Source: Burkholderia anthina
GTDB taxonomy: Bacteria; Pseudomonadota; Gammaproteobacteria; Burkholderiales; Burkholderiaceae
DNA: 64,000 nt
NCBI RefSeq assembly: GCF_902498995.1
Contig: NZ_CABVLY010000001.1
Location: forward strand, 496,001 to 560,000
Reading direction: 5' to 3'
Shown here: in pieces, positions 29,697 to 38,743 of the stretch
How positions within the stretch are numbered: position 1 is the first letter of the stretch
Layout of the letters: the number at the start of each line of letters is the position of its first letter
Notes under the pieces: generated by a model
Database searches by the model: none
The model's input: the letters and a program-made list of their open reading frames with translations, nothing else
What the model was told of the DNA's origin: nothing
Program-made: the position numbers and the translations under genes

Positions 29697-32311
29697 AGGC
29701 GCAGTCGTCCGTCGAGCGGCAGCACGCTGATTCGTCCGCACCCGGGCCGCGCGGCCACGCCGGCCGCTTCGGCTGGCACGACCTGATCCGCCAGGCCGCG
29801 CGGATGACCGCGCGCGACTGGCGCGCCGGCGAGCTGACGCTGCTCGTGCTGGCGCTGGTGCTCGCGGTCGCGGCGCTGACGAGCGTCGGTTTTCTCGCCG
29901 ACCGGCTGCGTCAGGGGCTCGAGCGCGATGCGCGCCAGATGCTCGGCGCCGATTTCGTCGTGCGCGCCGATCATCCCGTCGATCCGTCGTTCGATCGCGA
30001 CGCGCGCGCACTCGGCCTGCGTACCGCGACGACCGCCATTTTCCCGAGCATGATCGCTGCGGCTGCGGGTGGTGGGCCGGCGGCCGGTGCCGCGCCCACG
30101 CGCCTCGCGGCGGTGAAGGCCGTGTCGCCCGGGTATCCGCTGCGCGGTGCGGTCGAGATCGTGCCGGCCGGCGCCGCCGCCGCGCACAAGGCGACCGCGA
30201 TTCCGGCGCCCGGCACCGTGTGGGCCGATCCCGCGCTGCTCGATGCGCTGCATCTGCGAGCAGGCGACACCGTGCGCGTCGGGCTGCGCACGTTCACGGT
30301 CGCCGCATCGATTTCCCGCGAGCTCGATCGCGGTTTCTCGTTCGTCAATTTCTCGCCGCGGCTGATGATGCGCGCGGACGAACTCGCCGCGACCGGGCTC
30401 GTCGGTTATGGCAGCCGCGTCACGTACCGGCTGCTGGTTGCCGGCGACCCGCAGGCAGTTGCGCGCTTCGAGGCGTATGCGCACGGGCGCGTCGACGGCG
30501 GCAAGCTGCGCGGCGTCGGACTCGAATCGCTGCAGGAAGGGCAGCCGCAGGTGCGGCAGACGCTCGATCGCGCGCGCCATTTCCTGACGCTCGTCGCGCT
30601 TTTGACCGCGCTGCTCGCGGCGGTCGCGATCGCGATGGCCGCGCAGCGCTACATGCGGCGCCATCTCGACGGCTGCGCGACGATGCGCTGCCTCGGCGTG
30701 AGCCGCCGCACGCTCGGCGCGCTGTTCGCGCTCGAATTCGTCGGCATCGGCGTCGTCTCGGGCGTCGCGGGCGCGCTGCTCGGCTATGGCGGCCACTGGG
30801 CGCTGCTGGCGGCGCTCGGCGGCCTGATCGACGTCGTGCTGCCGCCGCCGACGCTGTGGCCGGCGCTCGTCGGCATCGGCGCCGCGCTCGTGCTGCTGCT
30901 CGGCTTCGCGCTGCCGCCGCTCGTGCCGCTCACGCGCGTGCCGCCGGTGCGCGTGCTGCGGCGCGACTGGGGCGGCGCGTCGCGCACCGCGTGGGCCGCT
31001 TATGCGATCGGCGTCGTGCTGTTCGCCGGGCTGCTGATCGTCGCCGCGGGCAACCTGAAGCTCGGGCTGATCGTCGCGGGCGGGTTCGCAGGCGCCTTGG
31101 TCGGCTTCGCGCTGATCGCCCGGCTTGTGCTGTACGCGGCGGCGCGCGCGGTGCGCAACGCGCGCGTGGCCGCGGGCATCGGCTGGCGTTATGCGCTTGC
31201 ATCGCTGCACCGGCGCGGCACGGCCAGCGCGCTGCAGATCACCGCGCTCGCGCTGGGCCTGATGTGCCTGCTGCTGATCGCGATCACGCGCAACGACCTC
31301 GTCGCCGGCTGGCGGGCGTCGACGCCGCCCGATGCGCCGAATCAGTTCCTGATCGACATCCAGCCCGACCAGCGCGACGACGTCGCGGCGTGGCTGGCCG
31401 CGCACGGCGTGCGCGATGCGGTGCCCGCGCCGATGGTGCGCGGCCGGCTCGTCGCGATCAACGGCAAGCCCGTGAACCCGGACGCGTATCCGTCCGACGA
31501 AGCGCGCCGGCTCGTCGATCGCGAATTCAACCTGTCGTATACGACCGATCTGCCGTCCGACAACCGGATCGTTGCCGGCGACTGGTTCGGCACGTCGGCC
31601 ACGCCGCAGATCTCGATCGAGGCCGGGCTCGCGAAGACGCTGAACGTGAAGCCGGGCGACGTGCTGCGCTTCGACGTGACCGGGCTGACGGTCGATGCGC
31701 CGATTACCAGCGTGCGCAAGCTCGACTGGGGCACGTTCCGCGTCAACTTCTTCGTGCTGATGCCGCCGCCGGTGCTGAAGGATTTCCCGGCCGTCTACCT
31801 GACGAGCTTCCATCTGCCGGCCGATCGGGCGGCGCTGCTCGACCCGCTGATCGCGCGCTACCCGAACCTGACCGCGATCGACGTTGCGCCGATCCTCGCG
31901 CAACTGCAGCGGATGATGCTGCAGGTGGTGGGCGCCGTACAGTTCCTGTTCGCGTTCACGCTCGCGGCCGGCGTGCTCGTGCTGTACACGGCGCTTGCCG
32001 GCTCGCGCGACGAGCGCGTGCGCGAGGCCGCGCTGCTGCGTGCGCTCGGCGCGTCGCGCGCGCAGGTCAATGCGGTGCAGCGCGCGGAATTCGTCGTCGT
32101 CGGTGCGCTGGCAGGCGCGCTGGCATCGGCGGGCGCCATCGCGGTCGGCTGGGTGCTCGCATCGCGCGTGTTCGATTTCCGGCTCGCGGTCGATCCGTGG
32201 CTCGTGCCGGCCGGCATCGCGGCCGGCGTCGCGTGCGCCGCTGCGGCCGGCTGGCTGAGCCTGCATAATGTGTTGCGGCGCCCCGCGCTGCAGTCGCTGC
32301 GCGACGCCTGA
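29693..32311 (+). CDS. FtsX-like ABC transporter permease (YbbP family)
   Basis: A large permease of 872 residues built of two FtsX-type halves. Helix clusters lie near residues 40-65, 290-420, 440-520 and 745-870, with extracytoplasmic domains between them. Family landmarks are ADFVVRADHPVDP near residue 85, the FSFVNFSPRLMM block and a C-terminal REAALLRALGASRAQV coupling helix. Relatives (YbbP) pair with a LolD-like ATPase YbbA, but no ATPase gene is adjacent here. The start is TTG, with GGAGG 9 bp upstream and overlapping the DUF4126 stop. It probably moves lipids or lipoproteins, or acts as a mechanotransmitter. Confidence 0.85.
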   Translation: MKAQSSVERQHADSSAPGPRGHAGRFGWHDLIRQAARMTARDWRAGELTLLVLALVLAVAALTSVGFLADRLRQGLERDARQMLGADFVVRADHPVDPSFDRDARALGLRTATTAIFPSMIAAAAGGGPAAGAAPTRLAAVKAVSPGYPLRGAVEIVPAGAAAAHKATAIPAPGTVWADPALLDALHLRAGDTVRVGLRTFTVAASISRELDRGFSFVNFSPRLMMRADELAATGLVGYGSRVTYRLLVAGDPQAVARFEAYAHGRVDGGKLRGVGLESLQEGQPQVRQTLDRARHFLTLVALLTALLAAVAIAMAAQRYMRRHLDGCATMRCLGVSRRTLGALFALEFVGIGVVSGVAGALLGYGGHWALLAALGGLIDVVLPPPTLWPALVGIGAALVLLLGFALPPLVPLTRVPPVRVLRRDWGGASRTAWAAYAIGVVLFAGLLIVAAGNLKLGLIVAGGFAGALVGFALIARLVLYAAARAVRNARVAAGIGWRYALASLHRRGTASALQITALALGLMCLLLIAITRNDLVAGWRASTPPDAPNQFLIDIQPDQRDDVAAWLAAHGVRDAVPAPMVRGRLVAINGKPVNPDAYPSDEARRLVDREFNLSYTTDLPSDNRIVAGDWFGTSATPQISIEAGLAKTLNVKPGDVLRFDVTGLTVDAPITSVRKLDWGTFRVNFFVLMPPPVLKDFPAVYLTSFHLPADRAALLDPLIARYPNLTAIDVAPILAQLQRMMLQVVGAVQFLFAFTLAAGVLVLYTALAGSRDERVREAALLRALGASRAQVNAVQRAEFVVVGALAGALASAGAIAVGWVLASRVFDFRLAVDPWLVPAGIAAGVACAAAAGWLSLHNVLRRPALQSLRDA

Positions 32312-32353
32312 GCGTCGCCGGCGGCCCCGACTATCCCGTTTCCGATTATCCGT

Positions 32354-32764
32354 ATGACCGATGTGAATGATGATGCGCCGTCACAGCCGACGGCGTTCGA
32401 GCTCGTGGGCGGCGAAGCCCGCGTGCGCGACATGGTGGACCGCTTCTACGACCTGATGGATCTCGAGCCCGAGTTCGCGGAGATTCGCGCGCTGCACCCG
32501 GCGTCGCTCGATGGCTCGCGCGACAAGCTGTTCTGGTTCCTGTGCGGCTGGCTCGGCGGCCCCGACCACTACATCAGCCGGTTCGGCCATCCGCGGCTGC
32601 GCGCGCGGCACCTGCCGTTTCCGATCGCATCGGTCGAGCGCGACCAGTGGCTGCGCTGCATGGCGTGGGCGATGGAGGACGTCGGGCTGCCCGAGCCGCT
32701 GCGCGAGCGGCTCATGCATTCGTTTTACGATACGGCCGACTGGATGCGCAACCGGCCCGGTTGA
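32354..32764 (+). CDS. Group II truncated hemoglobin
   Basis: A 136-residue 2/2 hemoglobin. It shows the short helix start FELVGGEARVRDMVDRFYD, a WFLCGWLGGPDHYISRFGHP stretch, the proximal histidine in RARHLPFPI and the group II Trp in RDQWLRCM (G8). Group II members bind O2 and NO and are linked to NO or redox stress. The ATG at 32354 lies 42 bp after the permease. No partner reductase is next to it. Confidence 0.92.
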   Translation: MTDVNDDAPSQPTAFELVGGEARVRDMVDRFYDLMDLEPEFAEIRALHPASLDGSRDKLFWFLCGWLGGPDHYISRFGHPRLRARHLPFPIASVERDQWLRCMAWAMEDVGLPEPLRERLMHSFYDTADWMRNRPG

Positions 32765-32867
32765 TCGACCGGTACGCTGCTGTCCGGGCGCCGGACGATC
32801 TGCGTCTGGGCGCCTGTCCGATGCGGCGCGACACTGACCGTTTCCCCATCGATACGAGGTTCGCCCG

Positions 32868-33599
32868 ATGACGACCCAGGCCCTGTTTCGCGAAGACGCC
32901 TACCTCACGCAATGCGACGCCGTCGTCGCGGCCGTCGGCGATGACGGCATCCGGCTCGACCGTACCGTGTTCTATCCGCTCGGCGGCGGGCAGGCCGGCG
33001 ACAGCGGCACGCTGACGCTGTCCGACGGCAGCACGATCGTGATCGCCGACACGCGCAAGGCGAAGTTCGACGGCGCGACGCCCGACGACGCCGTGCACGT
33101 GCCGGCAGCGGGACAGGAAGCGCACCTGGCGGCGCTTGCGACCGGCGCGCGCGTGGTCGCGGACATCGACTGGCTGCGCCGTTATCGTCACATGCGGCTG
33201 CACACGGCCGCGCACCTGATGTGCGCGGTGCTGCCGTATCCGGTCGACGGCTGCAGCGTGACGGCCGACTACGTGCGGCTCGATTTCGCGACGTCCGACG
33301 CGATCGACCGGCAGGACGTCGAACGCCGTCTCGCGGCGCTGGTCCACGGCGCGCATCCGGTCACGACCGAATGGATCACCGACGCGGAGATGGCCGAGCG
33401 GCCCGAACTGGTGCGCACGATGAGCGTGAAGCCGCCGATGGGGCTGGGCCGCGTGCGGCTGCTGCGCATCGTCGGCGTCGACCTGCAGCCGTGCGGCGGC
33501 ACGCACGTGCGCAATACGGCGGAAATCGGCGACCTGCGGGTCGCCAAACTTGAAAAGAAGAGCGCGCGGACGCGGCGCCTCGTACTGGAGTTTGCATGA
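32868..33599 (+). CDS. alaX: Alanyl-tRNA editing protein AlaX
   Basis: Free-standing editing domain of 243 residues that hydrolyses mischarged Ser- or Gly-tRNA(Ala). Zinc ligands are visible as HTAAH (after HMRLH, about residues 109-113) and CGGTH (about 208-212). The start region has FYPLGGGQAGDSGTL, like the AlaRS editing core. The length fits AlaX type II, without the AlaRS catalytic and anticodon parts. Its stop overlaps the next start by 4 bp (ATGA, 33596-33599). Confidence 0.92.
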   Translation: MTTQALFREDAYLTQCDAVVAAVGDDGIRLDRTVFYPLGGGQAGDSGTLTLSDGSTIVIADTRKAKFDGATPDDAVHVPAAGQEAHLAALATGARVVADIDWLRRYRHMRLHTAAHLMCAVLPYPVDGCSVTADYVRLDFATSDAIDRQDVERRLAALVHGAHPVTTEWITDAEMAERPELVRTMSVKPPMGLGRVRLLRIVGVDLQPCGGTHVRNTAEIGDLRVAKLEKKSARTRRLVLEFA

Positions 33600-34213
33600 C
33601 GATCGACACCCTGACGGATGGCGCCGCGGCGCTCGATCCGCGCGCGCGAGAGATTCTCGATTTCTGGTTCGGCGCGCCGGATTCGGCCGAGTTCGGGCAC
33701 GCACGCAAGGTATGGTTCAACGGCGGCGCGGCGTTCGACGACGTGCTGCGCACGCGCTACGGCGCATTGCTCGACGCCGCATGCGACGGTGCCTGCGACC
33801 GCTGGGCCGGCTCGCCGTCGGGCGCACTCGCGCTGATCGTGGTGCTCGACCAGTTTTCCCGCAACATTCATCGCGGCACGCCGCGTGCGTTCGCTGCCGA
33901 CCCGAAGGCGCTGGCGCTCGCGCGCCGCGTCGTCGCGGCCGGGTGGGACGCGCAATTGCCGAGCGGCCATCACCGCGCGTTCGCGTATCTGCCGTTCGAA
34001 CATGACGAGTCGCACGAGAGCCAGCGCGAAGCCGTGCGTCTGTGTGCGGGCATTCGTGATGAAGCGGGGTGCGAGAGCTATCACGACTTCGCGTTGCGGC
34101 ACGCGGCCGTGGTCGAGCGCTTCGGGCGCTTTCCGCACCGGAACGCGATTCTCGGCCGTGCGTCGACCGACGAGGAAACGGCATTTCTGCGCGAGCCTGG
34201 CTCGTCGTTCTGA
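33596..34213 (+). CDS. DUF924 family protein
   Basis: A 205-residue TPR-like helical protein of the DUF924 family. It has ILDFWFGAPDSAEFGHARK at the start, then LIVVLDQFSRNIHRGTPRAFA and YLPFEHDESHESQREAV, and near the end GRFPHRNAILGR. The family is widespread in proteobacteria and of unknown function. It is translationally coupled to alaX. Confidence 0.85.
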   Translation: MTIDTLTDGAAALDPRAREILDFWFGAPDSAEFGHARKVWFNGGAAFDDVLRTRYGALLDAACDGACDRWAGSPSGALALIVVLDQFSRNIHRGTPRAFAADPKALALARRVVAAGWDAQLPSGHHRAFAYLPFEHDESHESQREAVRLCAGIRDEAGCESYHDFALRHAAVVERFGRFPHRNAILGRASTDEETAFLREPGSSF

Positions 34214-34292
34214 CGCGTCTGGGCAGCGGGCGGGGCGGGCATGAAGCCGCGTGCGCGTGGCGAGTGCGGGTGAAGCCTCTGCCGAAAATGAC

Positions 34293-34314
34293 GACGGCGC
34301 CCGTGGGCGCCGTC
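34293..34314. terminator. Shared terminator between convergent genes
   Basis: A perfect 9-bp stem GACGGCGCC / GGCGCCGTC with loop CGTG. It is followed by TTGCATT on the plus strand and preceded by AAAATGAC, which reads as a GTCATTTT tail on the minus strand. It sits between the DUF924 and ArnT-like genes. Confidence 0.65.
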
Positions 34315-34319
34315 TTGCA

Positions 34320-36218
34320 TTACGGTGTCGCGCGCTCTTCAGGCGTGCGCACGTACACGCGCAGCAGTTCCTCGCCGTCGCCCGGCCGCGCGCCGGTCCA
34401 GAACAATTTCCACTCGCTGCCGGGTGCGGGATCGACTGCCCGTACGCCCTGGACGATCATCCACGTGCAGCGCGTCGCCTTCGCGTCGTTGATCGGCGTG
34501 TGCTGGATGCCCGAGAAGTAGTACAGCATCGGCGCTTCCGACTCGCCGAGCCCGTGCAGGCTTGCCATGCAGTCGCCGTCGTTCCATTCGAGCGCGAGAT
34601 GCGCGTTGAGGTCTTCGAACACCGACCGGTAGCTCTTCGCGACGTCGAGCCACGGCAGCAGCAGCGTGTACACGAGCCCCCACGCGACCAGCGCGCCCGC
34701 GCCCCACGACAGCGCGCCGCGCCACCGGCCGGTCGTGCGCAGCTTCGGCAGCAGCCACAGCCAGCCGACCGTCAGCACGAGCGCGCCGATCACGAACCCG
34801 GGCACGATCGGCATCGTCCAGTCGAGCGGCAGCCAGCGGCCGAGCAGTGCGAGGTTCGCGTGCGATGCGCGCGGATCGGCCATCACCGCCCAGATCCCCC
34901 ACGCGAGTGCGACGACGGCGCCGAACAGCAGGCGGCTCAGGTAATCCCACGCGAGATGCAGGCCGCGCGGCAGCCGCTCGATCGCCTGTGCGGCGACCAG
35001 CGCGAGCGGCGCGAAGAACGGCAGGATGTAGAGCTGGCGCGAGGTCGCGGACACTTGCAGCACCGCGAGGCCGATACCGGTGAACAGCACGGGCAGTGCG
35101 ACGCGCGGCGTGCGCCAGTCGCGCCAGGCGCCGCGCGCCAGCGCGACGATCGCGAGCGGTGCGACCGGGAAACCGACCAGCAGGAACGCACGCAGGATGA
35201 AGAACGGCTTGTCGTTTTCCGCGCCGAGTTGCGGCACGGAGAAACCGAAGAAACGGCCGACGTTGTTGTCCCAGAACCACGTCATGAACAGCGTCTCGGA
35301 GCGCAGGAACAGCGCGGTCGGCCAGATGAGCGCGAACGGCGCGCACACGAGCACGGCGACGCCGAGCGAGCGTGCGAACGCGCGGGTGCGGCAGGCCGGG
35401 TAGAGCACGAGCGCGCCCGTGAGCGTGGCCGCGAACACGAGCGGCACGAACAGGCCTTTCGCCATCAGCGCGATGCCGACGCCTGCGCCCAAGATCGGCG
35501 CGGCCCAGCAGCCCGACGGCCGTACCGGCAGCCCGTGCCGCATGTGCTGCGCGCGCGCGAGGTGCCGCATCACGAGTTCGAGCATGCCGCAGAAACCCAT
35601 CGCGGTGCCGGCGAACAGCGCGACGTCCGTCATCATGTCGTGCACGTGCTTGATCACGACGAGCGTGCCTGCGCTCAGCACGACGGGGCCGATCACGCGC
35701 AGGTCGAGCCAGTTGTCCGCGCGGTTTGCGCTGCGTGCCGCGCGCGCGATGAAACCGAACCCGAGTGCCGCGAACAGCGCGCTTGCGAGTCGTGCCGCGT
35801 CGTGCAGCGGCATCACGCGCTGCAGCAGCCACGCGAGACTCGTCGCGACCCACGCGTAGAGCGGCGGCTTTTCCATGAACGGCTGGCCGGCATTGGTCGG
35901 CACGACGAAGTCGCCGGTCTCGAGCATGTGCTGGATGATGCCGAACGTATAGGTCTCGTCCTGCTTCCACGGATCGTGACCGAGCACGCCCGGCAGCGTG
36001 TAAGCGCAGACCAGCGCGGCGACCAGCAGCCACGCCTGCCAGCCGAGCCGGGAGACGCGCTCGCGCGCCGCATGCGTTGCGGCGGCGGGGCCGGCCACGG
36101 CCGGCGTAGCGGCGGCATCGAGCGTCGCGCCGAAGTCGGAATCGGCGGCTGATCGGGCATGATGAGCCGAAGCGGGCACGGACGTGCGTCGCCGGCCGGG
36201 CGCTGCGGAACCTGGCAT
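34320..36218 (-). CDS. ArnT/PMT-like family 39/83 glycosyltransferase
   Basis: Inner-membrane transferase of about 632 residues with roughly a dozen hydrophobic helices. It uses a polyprenyl-phosphate sugar. The catalytic first periplasmic loop is visible: KQDETYTFGIIQHMLE and PFMEKPPLYAWVATS. This pattern is shared by ArnT (aminoarabinose to lipid A) and protein O-mannosyltransferase-like enzymes. A C-terminal soluble periplasmic part follows from about residue 530. A start at 36257 adds 13 residues; neither start has a strong ribosome binding site. No arn genes are adjacent, so the sugar and acceptor are open. Confidence 0.82.
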   Translation of the reverse strand: MPGSAAPGRRRTSVPASAHHARSAADSDFGATLDAAATPAVAGPAAATHAARERVSRLGWQAWLLVAALVCAYTLPGVLGHDPWKQDETYTFGIIQHMLETGDFVVPTNAGQPFMEKPPLYAWVATSLAWLLQRVMPLHDAARLASALFAALGFGFIARAARSANRADNWLDLRVIGPVVLSAGTLVVIKHVHDMMTDVALFAGTAMGFCGMLELVMRHLARAQHMRHGLPVRPSGCWAAPILGAGVGIALMAKGLFVPLVFAATLTGALVLYPACRTRAFARSLGVAVLVCAPFALIWPTALFLRSETLFMTWFWDNNVGRFFGFSVPQLGAENDKPFFILRAFLLVGFPVAPLAIVALARGAWRDWRTPRVALPVLFTGIGLAVLQVSATSRQLYILPFFAPLALVAAQAIERLPRGLHLAWDYLSRLLFGAVVALAWGIWAVMADPRASHANLALLGRWLPLDWTMPIVPGFVIGALVLTVGWLWLLPKLRTTGRWRGALSWGAGALVAWGLVYTLLLPWLDVAKSYRSVFEDLNAHLALEWNDGDCMASLHGLGESEAPMLYYFSGIQHTPINDAKATRCTWMIVQGVRAVDPAPGSEWKLFWTGARPGDGEELLRVYVRTPEERATP

Positions 36219-36450
36219 GGAAAAGATCTCGGTCGGGTCAAGCCGGTCCGGCGACATGGGCCGGGACCGATACGGGTCGCGTCGAGGCGAAATGACAGCC
36301 GGATGATCCGGCTGTTTGATGTGGCGCTAGTAGAGCACGGAATTGTTACCGATGTTTACTGAAACTGTCGCGATATTGTGGAGATTTGTGGTGTCGTGAC
36401 GATGGACGGTTTCAGTGGGCGGTTTTTGCCGCCCTGCACGGTCGGCGCGG

Positions 36451-37212
36451 TTAGCGGCCGCCGCCCACGTCGAGCAGGGCGCCCGTCGTGTAGGACGCCG
36501 CGTCGCCGAGCAGCCAGACGACTGCTTCGGCGATCTCCCGCGCGTCGCCCGCGCGGCCGAGCGGCGTCTGGGCGCCGAGGCGGGCCGCCCGGCCCGGCTG
36601 GCCGCCGCTCGCATGGATTTCGGTTTCGATCAGGCCGGGGCGCACCGCGTTGACGCGCACGCCGTGGGGGCCGAGTTCCTTCGCGAGGCCGATCGTCAGC
36701 GAGTCGACCGCGCCTTTCGAGCCGGCGTAGTCGACGTATTCGTTCGGCGAACCGAGCCGGGACGCGATCGACGACACGTTGACGATCGCACCGCCGCGGC
36801 CGCCGCGGTTGGTGGACAACCGGCGGGCGGCTTCGCGCGCGCACAGATACGCACCGAGCACGTTGGTGTCGAACATCCGCCGCAGCCGGTCCGCCGGCAT
36901 GTCGGCGAGCGGCATCGACGGCGCGACGATACCTGCATTGTTGACGAGCGCGTCGAGGCGCCCGAACGCCGCCGCGACGGTGTCGAACATCGCGATGACG
37001 TCCGCTTCGTTCGCGACGTCGCCGGCCACGATGCAGGCGCGTGCACCCGCGTCGCGAACGGCCTGCGCGGTCAGTTCGGCCGCGGCCGCGTCGCGCGCGT
37101 AGTTGATGCCGACGTCCCAGCCGCGCTCGGCGGCGAGCACGGCGGTCGCGCGGCCGATGCCGCGGCTGGCGCCGGTGATGAGGACGGCCTTGCGATCGGA
37201 CGGGGCGGTCAT
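36451..37212 (-). CDS. SDR-family oxidoreductase
   Basis: Classical short-chain dehydrogenase of 253 residues. It has the cofactor motif TGASRGIGRA (about 14-23), NNAGIVAP, the serine in NVSSIAS and the catalytic YAGSK. It ends LLDVGGGR. It resembles 3-oxoacyl-ACP or sugar dehydrogenases, but its substrate cannot be assigned. It is the last gene of a TetR-LOG-SDR run, 18 bp past the LOG gene. Confidence 0.9.
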   Translation of the reverse strand: MTAPSDRKAVLITGASRGIGRATAVLAAERGWDVGINYARDAAAAELTAQAVRDAGARACIVAGDVANEADVIAMFDTVAAAFGRLDALVNNAGIVAPSMPLADMPADRLRRMFDTNVLGAYLCAREAARRLSTNRGGRGGAIVNVSSIASRLGSPNEYVDYAGSKGAVDSLTIGLAKELGPHGVRVNAVRPGLIETEIHASGGQPGRAARLGAQTPLGRAGDAREIAEAVVWLLGDAASYTTGALLDVGGGR

Positions 37213-37228
37213 GGGCTTCCGATGAGCG

Positions 37229-37810
37229 TTACTTGGCTGCGTCGGGTGCCCACTTGTCGCGGGCGGGTGGCTGATAGCGGCGCAGCCGGTCGATCAGCGC
37301 GACGGGTTCGGACTCGACGCACAGCGCGTCGAAATAGGCCGGGCGCATGAAGCCTTCGTCGACCGTATGGCGCAGCAGCGCGATCAGCGGATCGTAGAAG
37401 CCATCGATGTTGTACACCGCGACCGGCTTGCGGTGATAGCCGAGCTGCGCCCACGTATAGACCTCGAACAGCTCCTCGAGCGTGCCGGCACCGCCGGGCA
37501 TCGCGACGAACGCGTCGGAGAGGTCGGCCATCATCTTCTTGCGGTGGTGCATGTCTGGCACGACGTGCAGTTCGGACAGCCCCGTATGACCGACTTCCTT
37601 GTCGACGAGCAACTCGGGGATCACGCCCACGGCACGGCCGCCGACGGCCATCACTTCATCGGCGATCACGCCCATCAGGCCGACGCGGCCGCCGCCGTAG
37701 ACGAGCGTGAGGTCCGCCTCGACGAGTGCGCGGCCGAACGCGCGCGCGGCGTCCGCATAGACCGGCCGCACGCCGGACGACGAGCCGCAATAAACGCAGA
37801 CTGCCTTCAT
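37229..37810 (-). CDS. LOG-family protein (nucleotide 5'-monophosphate phosphoribohydrolase)
   Basis: A 193-residue LOG protein. Its motifs are YCGSSSGVRPVY at the start, LVYGGGRVGLMG, and the signature PGGAGTLEELFEVYTWAQLG. Plant and bacterial LOG enzymes release a free base from cytokinin riboside or AMP-like monophosphates. The cellular role in Burkholderia is not known. Its ATG overlaps the upstream TetR stop (ATGA, 37807-37810), so the regulator and enzyme are made together. Confidence 0.9.
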   Translation of the reverse strand: MKAVCVYCGSSSGVRPVYADAARAFGRALVEADLTLVYGGGRVGLMGVIADEVMAVGGRAVGVIPELLVDKEVGHTGLSELHVVPDMHHRKKMMADLSDAFVAMPGGAGTLEELFEVYTWAQLGYHRKPVAVYNIDGFYDPLIALLRHTVDEGFMRPAYFDALCVESEPVALIDRLRRYQPPARDKWAPDAAK

Positions 37811-38562
37811 TGTTTCGTGTCCTTCGCGGCGGGCTTGGCGGCGACCGGGCTGCCCGCGGCGCGTGGCGAACCGTCGCGCGGCGGCAGGTAGTCGGTGAAT
37901 TCGCGCTTGGGCAGCTTGCCGGAGACGAGATCGTCGAATAGCTGGCGCGAGCGGCCGCGCAAGTAGGGCGCCATGACGGAGATCACGTGCATGCTCACCT
38001 GGTGCAGCTCTTCGCGGATCGCATCCTGGTCGTTGTATTTGCGCGGATGCATCACGTACTGATACGACAGCCAGTACGTGGAGATCACCGCCATGTTGGT
38101 GGCGATGACTTCGATCTCGGCGGGCGTCGCGACCATTTCGGCGTCGGAGACGAGCAGCTCGCACATGTCGTGCGCGAAGCGCACCTTGTGGCTGATGATC
38201 TGCTTGAAGTGCGTCTCGAGCGTGCGGTTGCGCGCGAGCAGGTCGTTGAGGTCGCGATACAGGAACCGGTAGGTCCACATGAAATCGGCCATGTACTGCA
38301 GGTACGACCAGGTCTCGTCGATCGTCGGACGGTGATCTTCGGGAAAGCGCAGCCGCCGTTCGATCTGCTGCTCGAACTGCGCGAAGATGCTGTTGATGAT
38401 GTCGTCCTTGTTGCGGAAATGGTAGTACAGGTTGCCTGGACTGATTTCCATTTCCTCGGCGATCGTCGTGGTCGTGACGTTCGGCTCGCCGATCTCGTTG
38501 AAGAGTTTCAACGACAACTCGAGAATCCGTTCGCGCGTGCGGCGGGGAGGTTTCGCTTCCAT
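37807..38562 (-). CDS. TetR/AcrR-family transcriptional regulator
   Basis: A 251-residue regulator. The N-terminal helix-turn-helix reads RERILELSLKLFNEIG, then TTTTIAEEMEISPGNLYYHFRNKDDII. The ligand-binding half is longer than usual and ends in a disordered Ala/Pro/Lys-rich tail after residue 225. The TTTTIAEEM...LYYHF form resembles regulators of fatty-acid or polyhydroxyalkanoate genes, but that is only a hint. It heads an operon with LOG and SDR genes and probably regulates itself. Confidence 0.88.
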   Translation of the reverse strand: MEAKPPRRTRERILELSLKLFNEIGEPNVTTTTIAEEMEISPGNLYYHFRNKDDIINSIFAQFEQQIERRLRFPEDHRPTIDETWSYLQYMADFMWTYRFLYRDLNDLLARNRTLETHFKQIISHKVRFAHDMCELLVSDAEMVATPAEIEVIATNMAVISTYWLSYQYVMHPRKYNDQDAIREELHQVSMHVISVMAPYLRGRSRQLFDDLVSGKLPKREFTDYLPPRDGSPRAAGSPVAAKPAAKDTKQ

Positions 38563-38656
38563 GTCGTCCGGCCCTGTGTGTGCCGGACTGGCGGGCGCTG
38601 CAATCGATGCTGCGAGATTCGTCCGGCGCGGGTTGCTGTTCTAAGTCTAGCGGACG

Positions 38657-38673
38657 ATTATAAACCGCGGTTT
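38657..38673 (-). promoter_or_regulatory. TetR-gene promoter element with palindromic operator candidate
   Basis: The palindrome AAACCGCGGTTT (38662-38673) abuts a perfect minus-strand TATAAT (38662-38657), about 95 bp upstream of the TetR start. An operator touching the -10 would fit autorepression. No good -35 is seen. Confidence 0.45.
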
Positions 38674-38743
38674 CCTTACATCGGGCGCATTTCGTCATCG
38701 CAATGCGTGCGGCGCATGGTGCGCCGCCGCATGCAGGCGTCCG

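Noticed and set aside
29183-32266. A 1027-codon open frame antisense to the FtsX-like permease
   Set aside because: Same pattern of Arg/Gln/Asp-rich shadow translation, no ribosome binding site and no domain motif.
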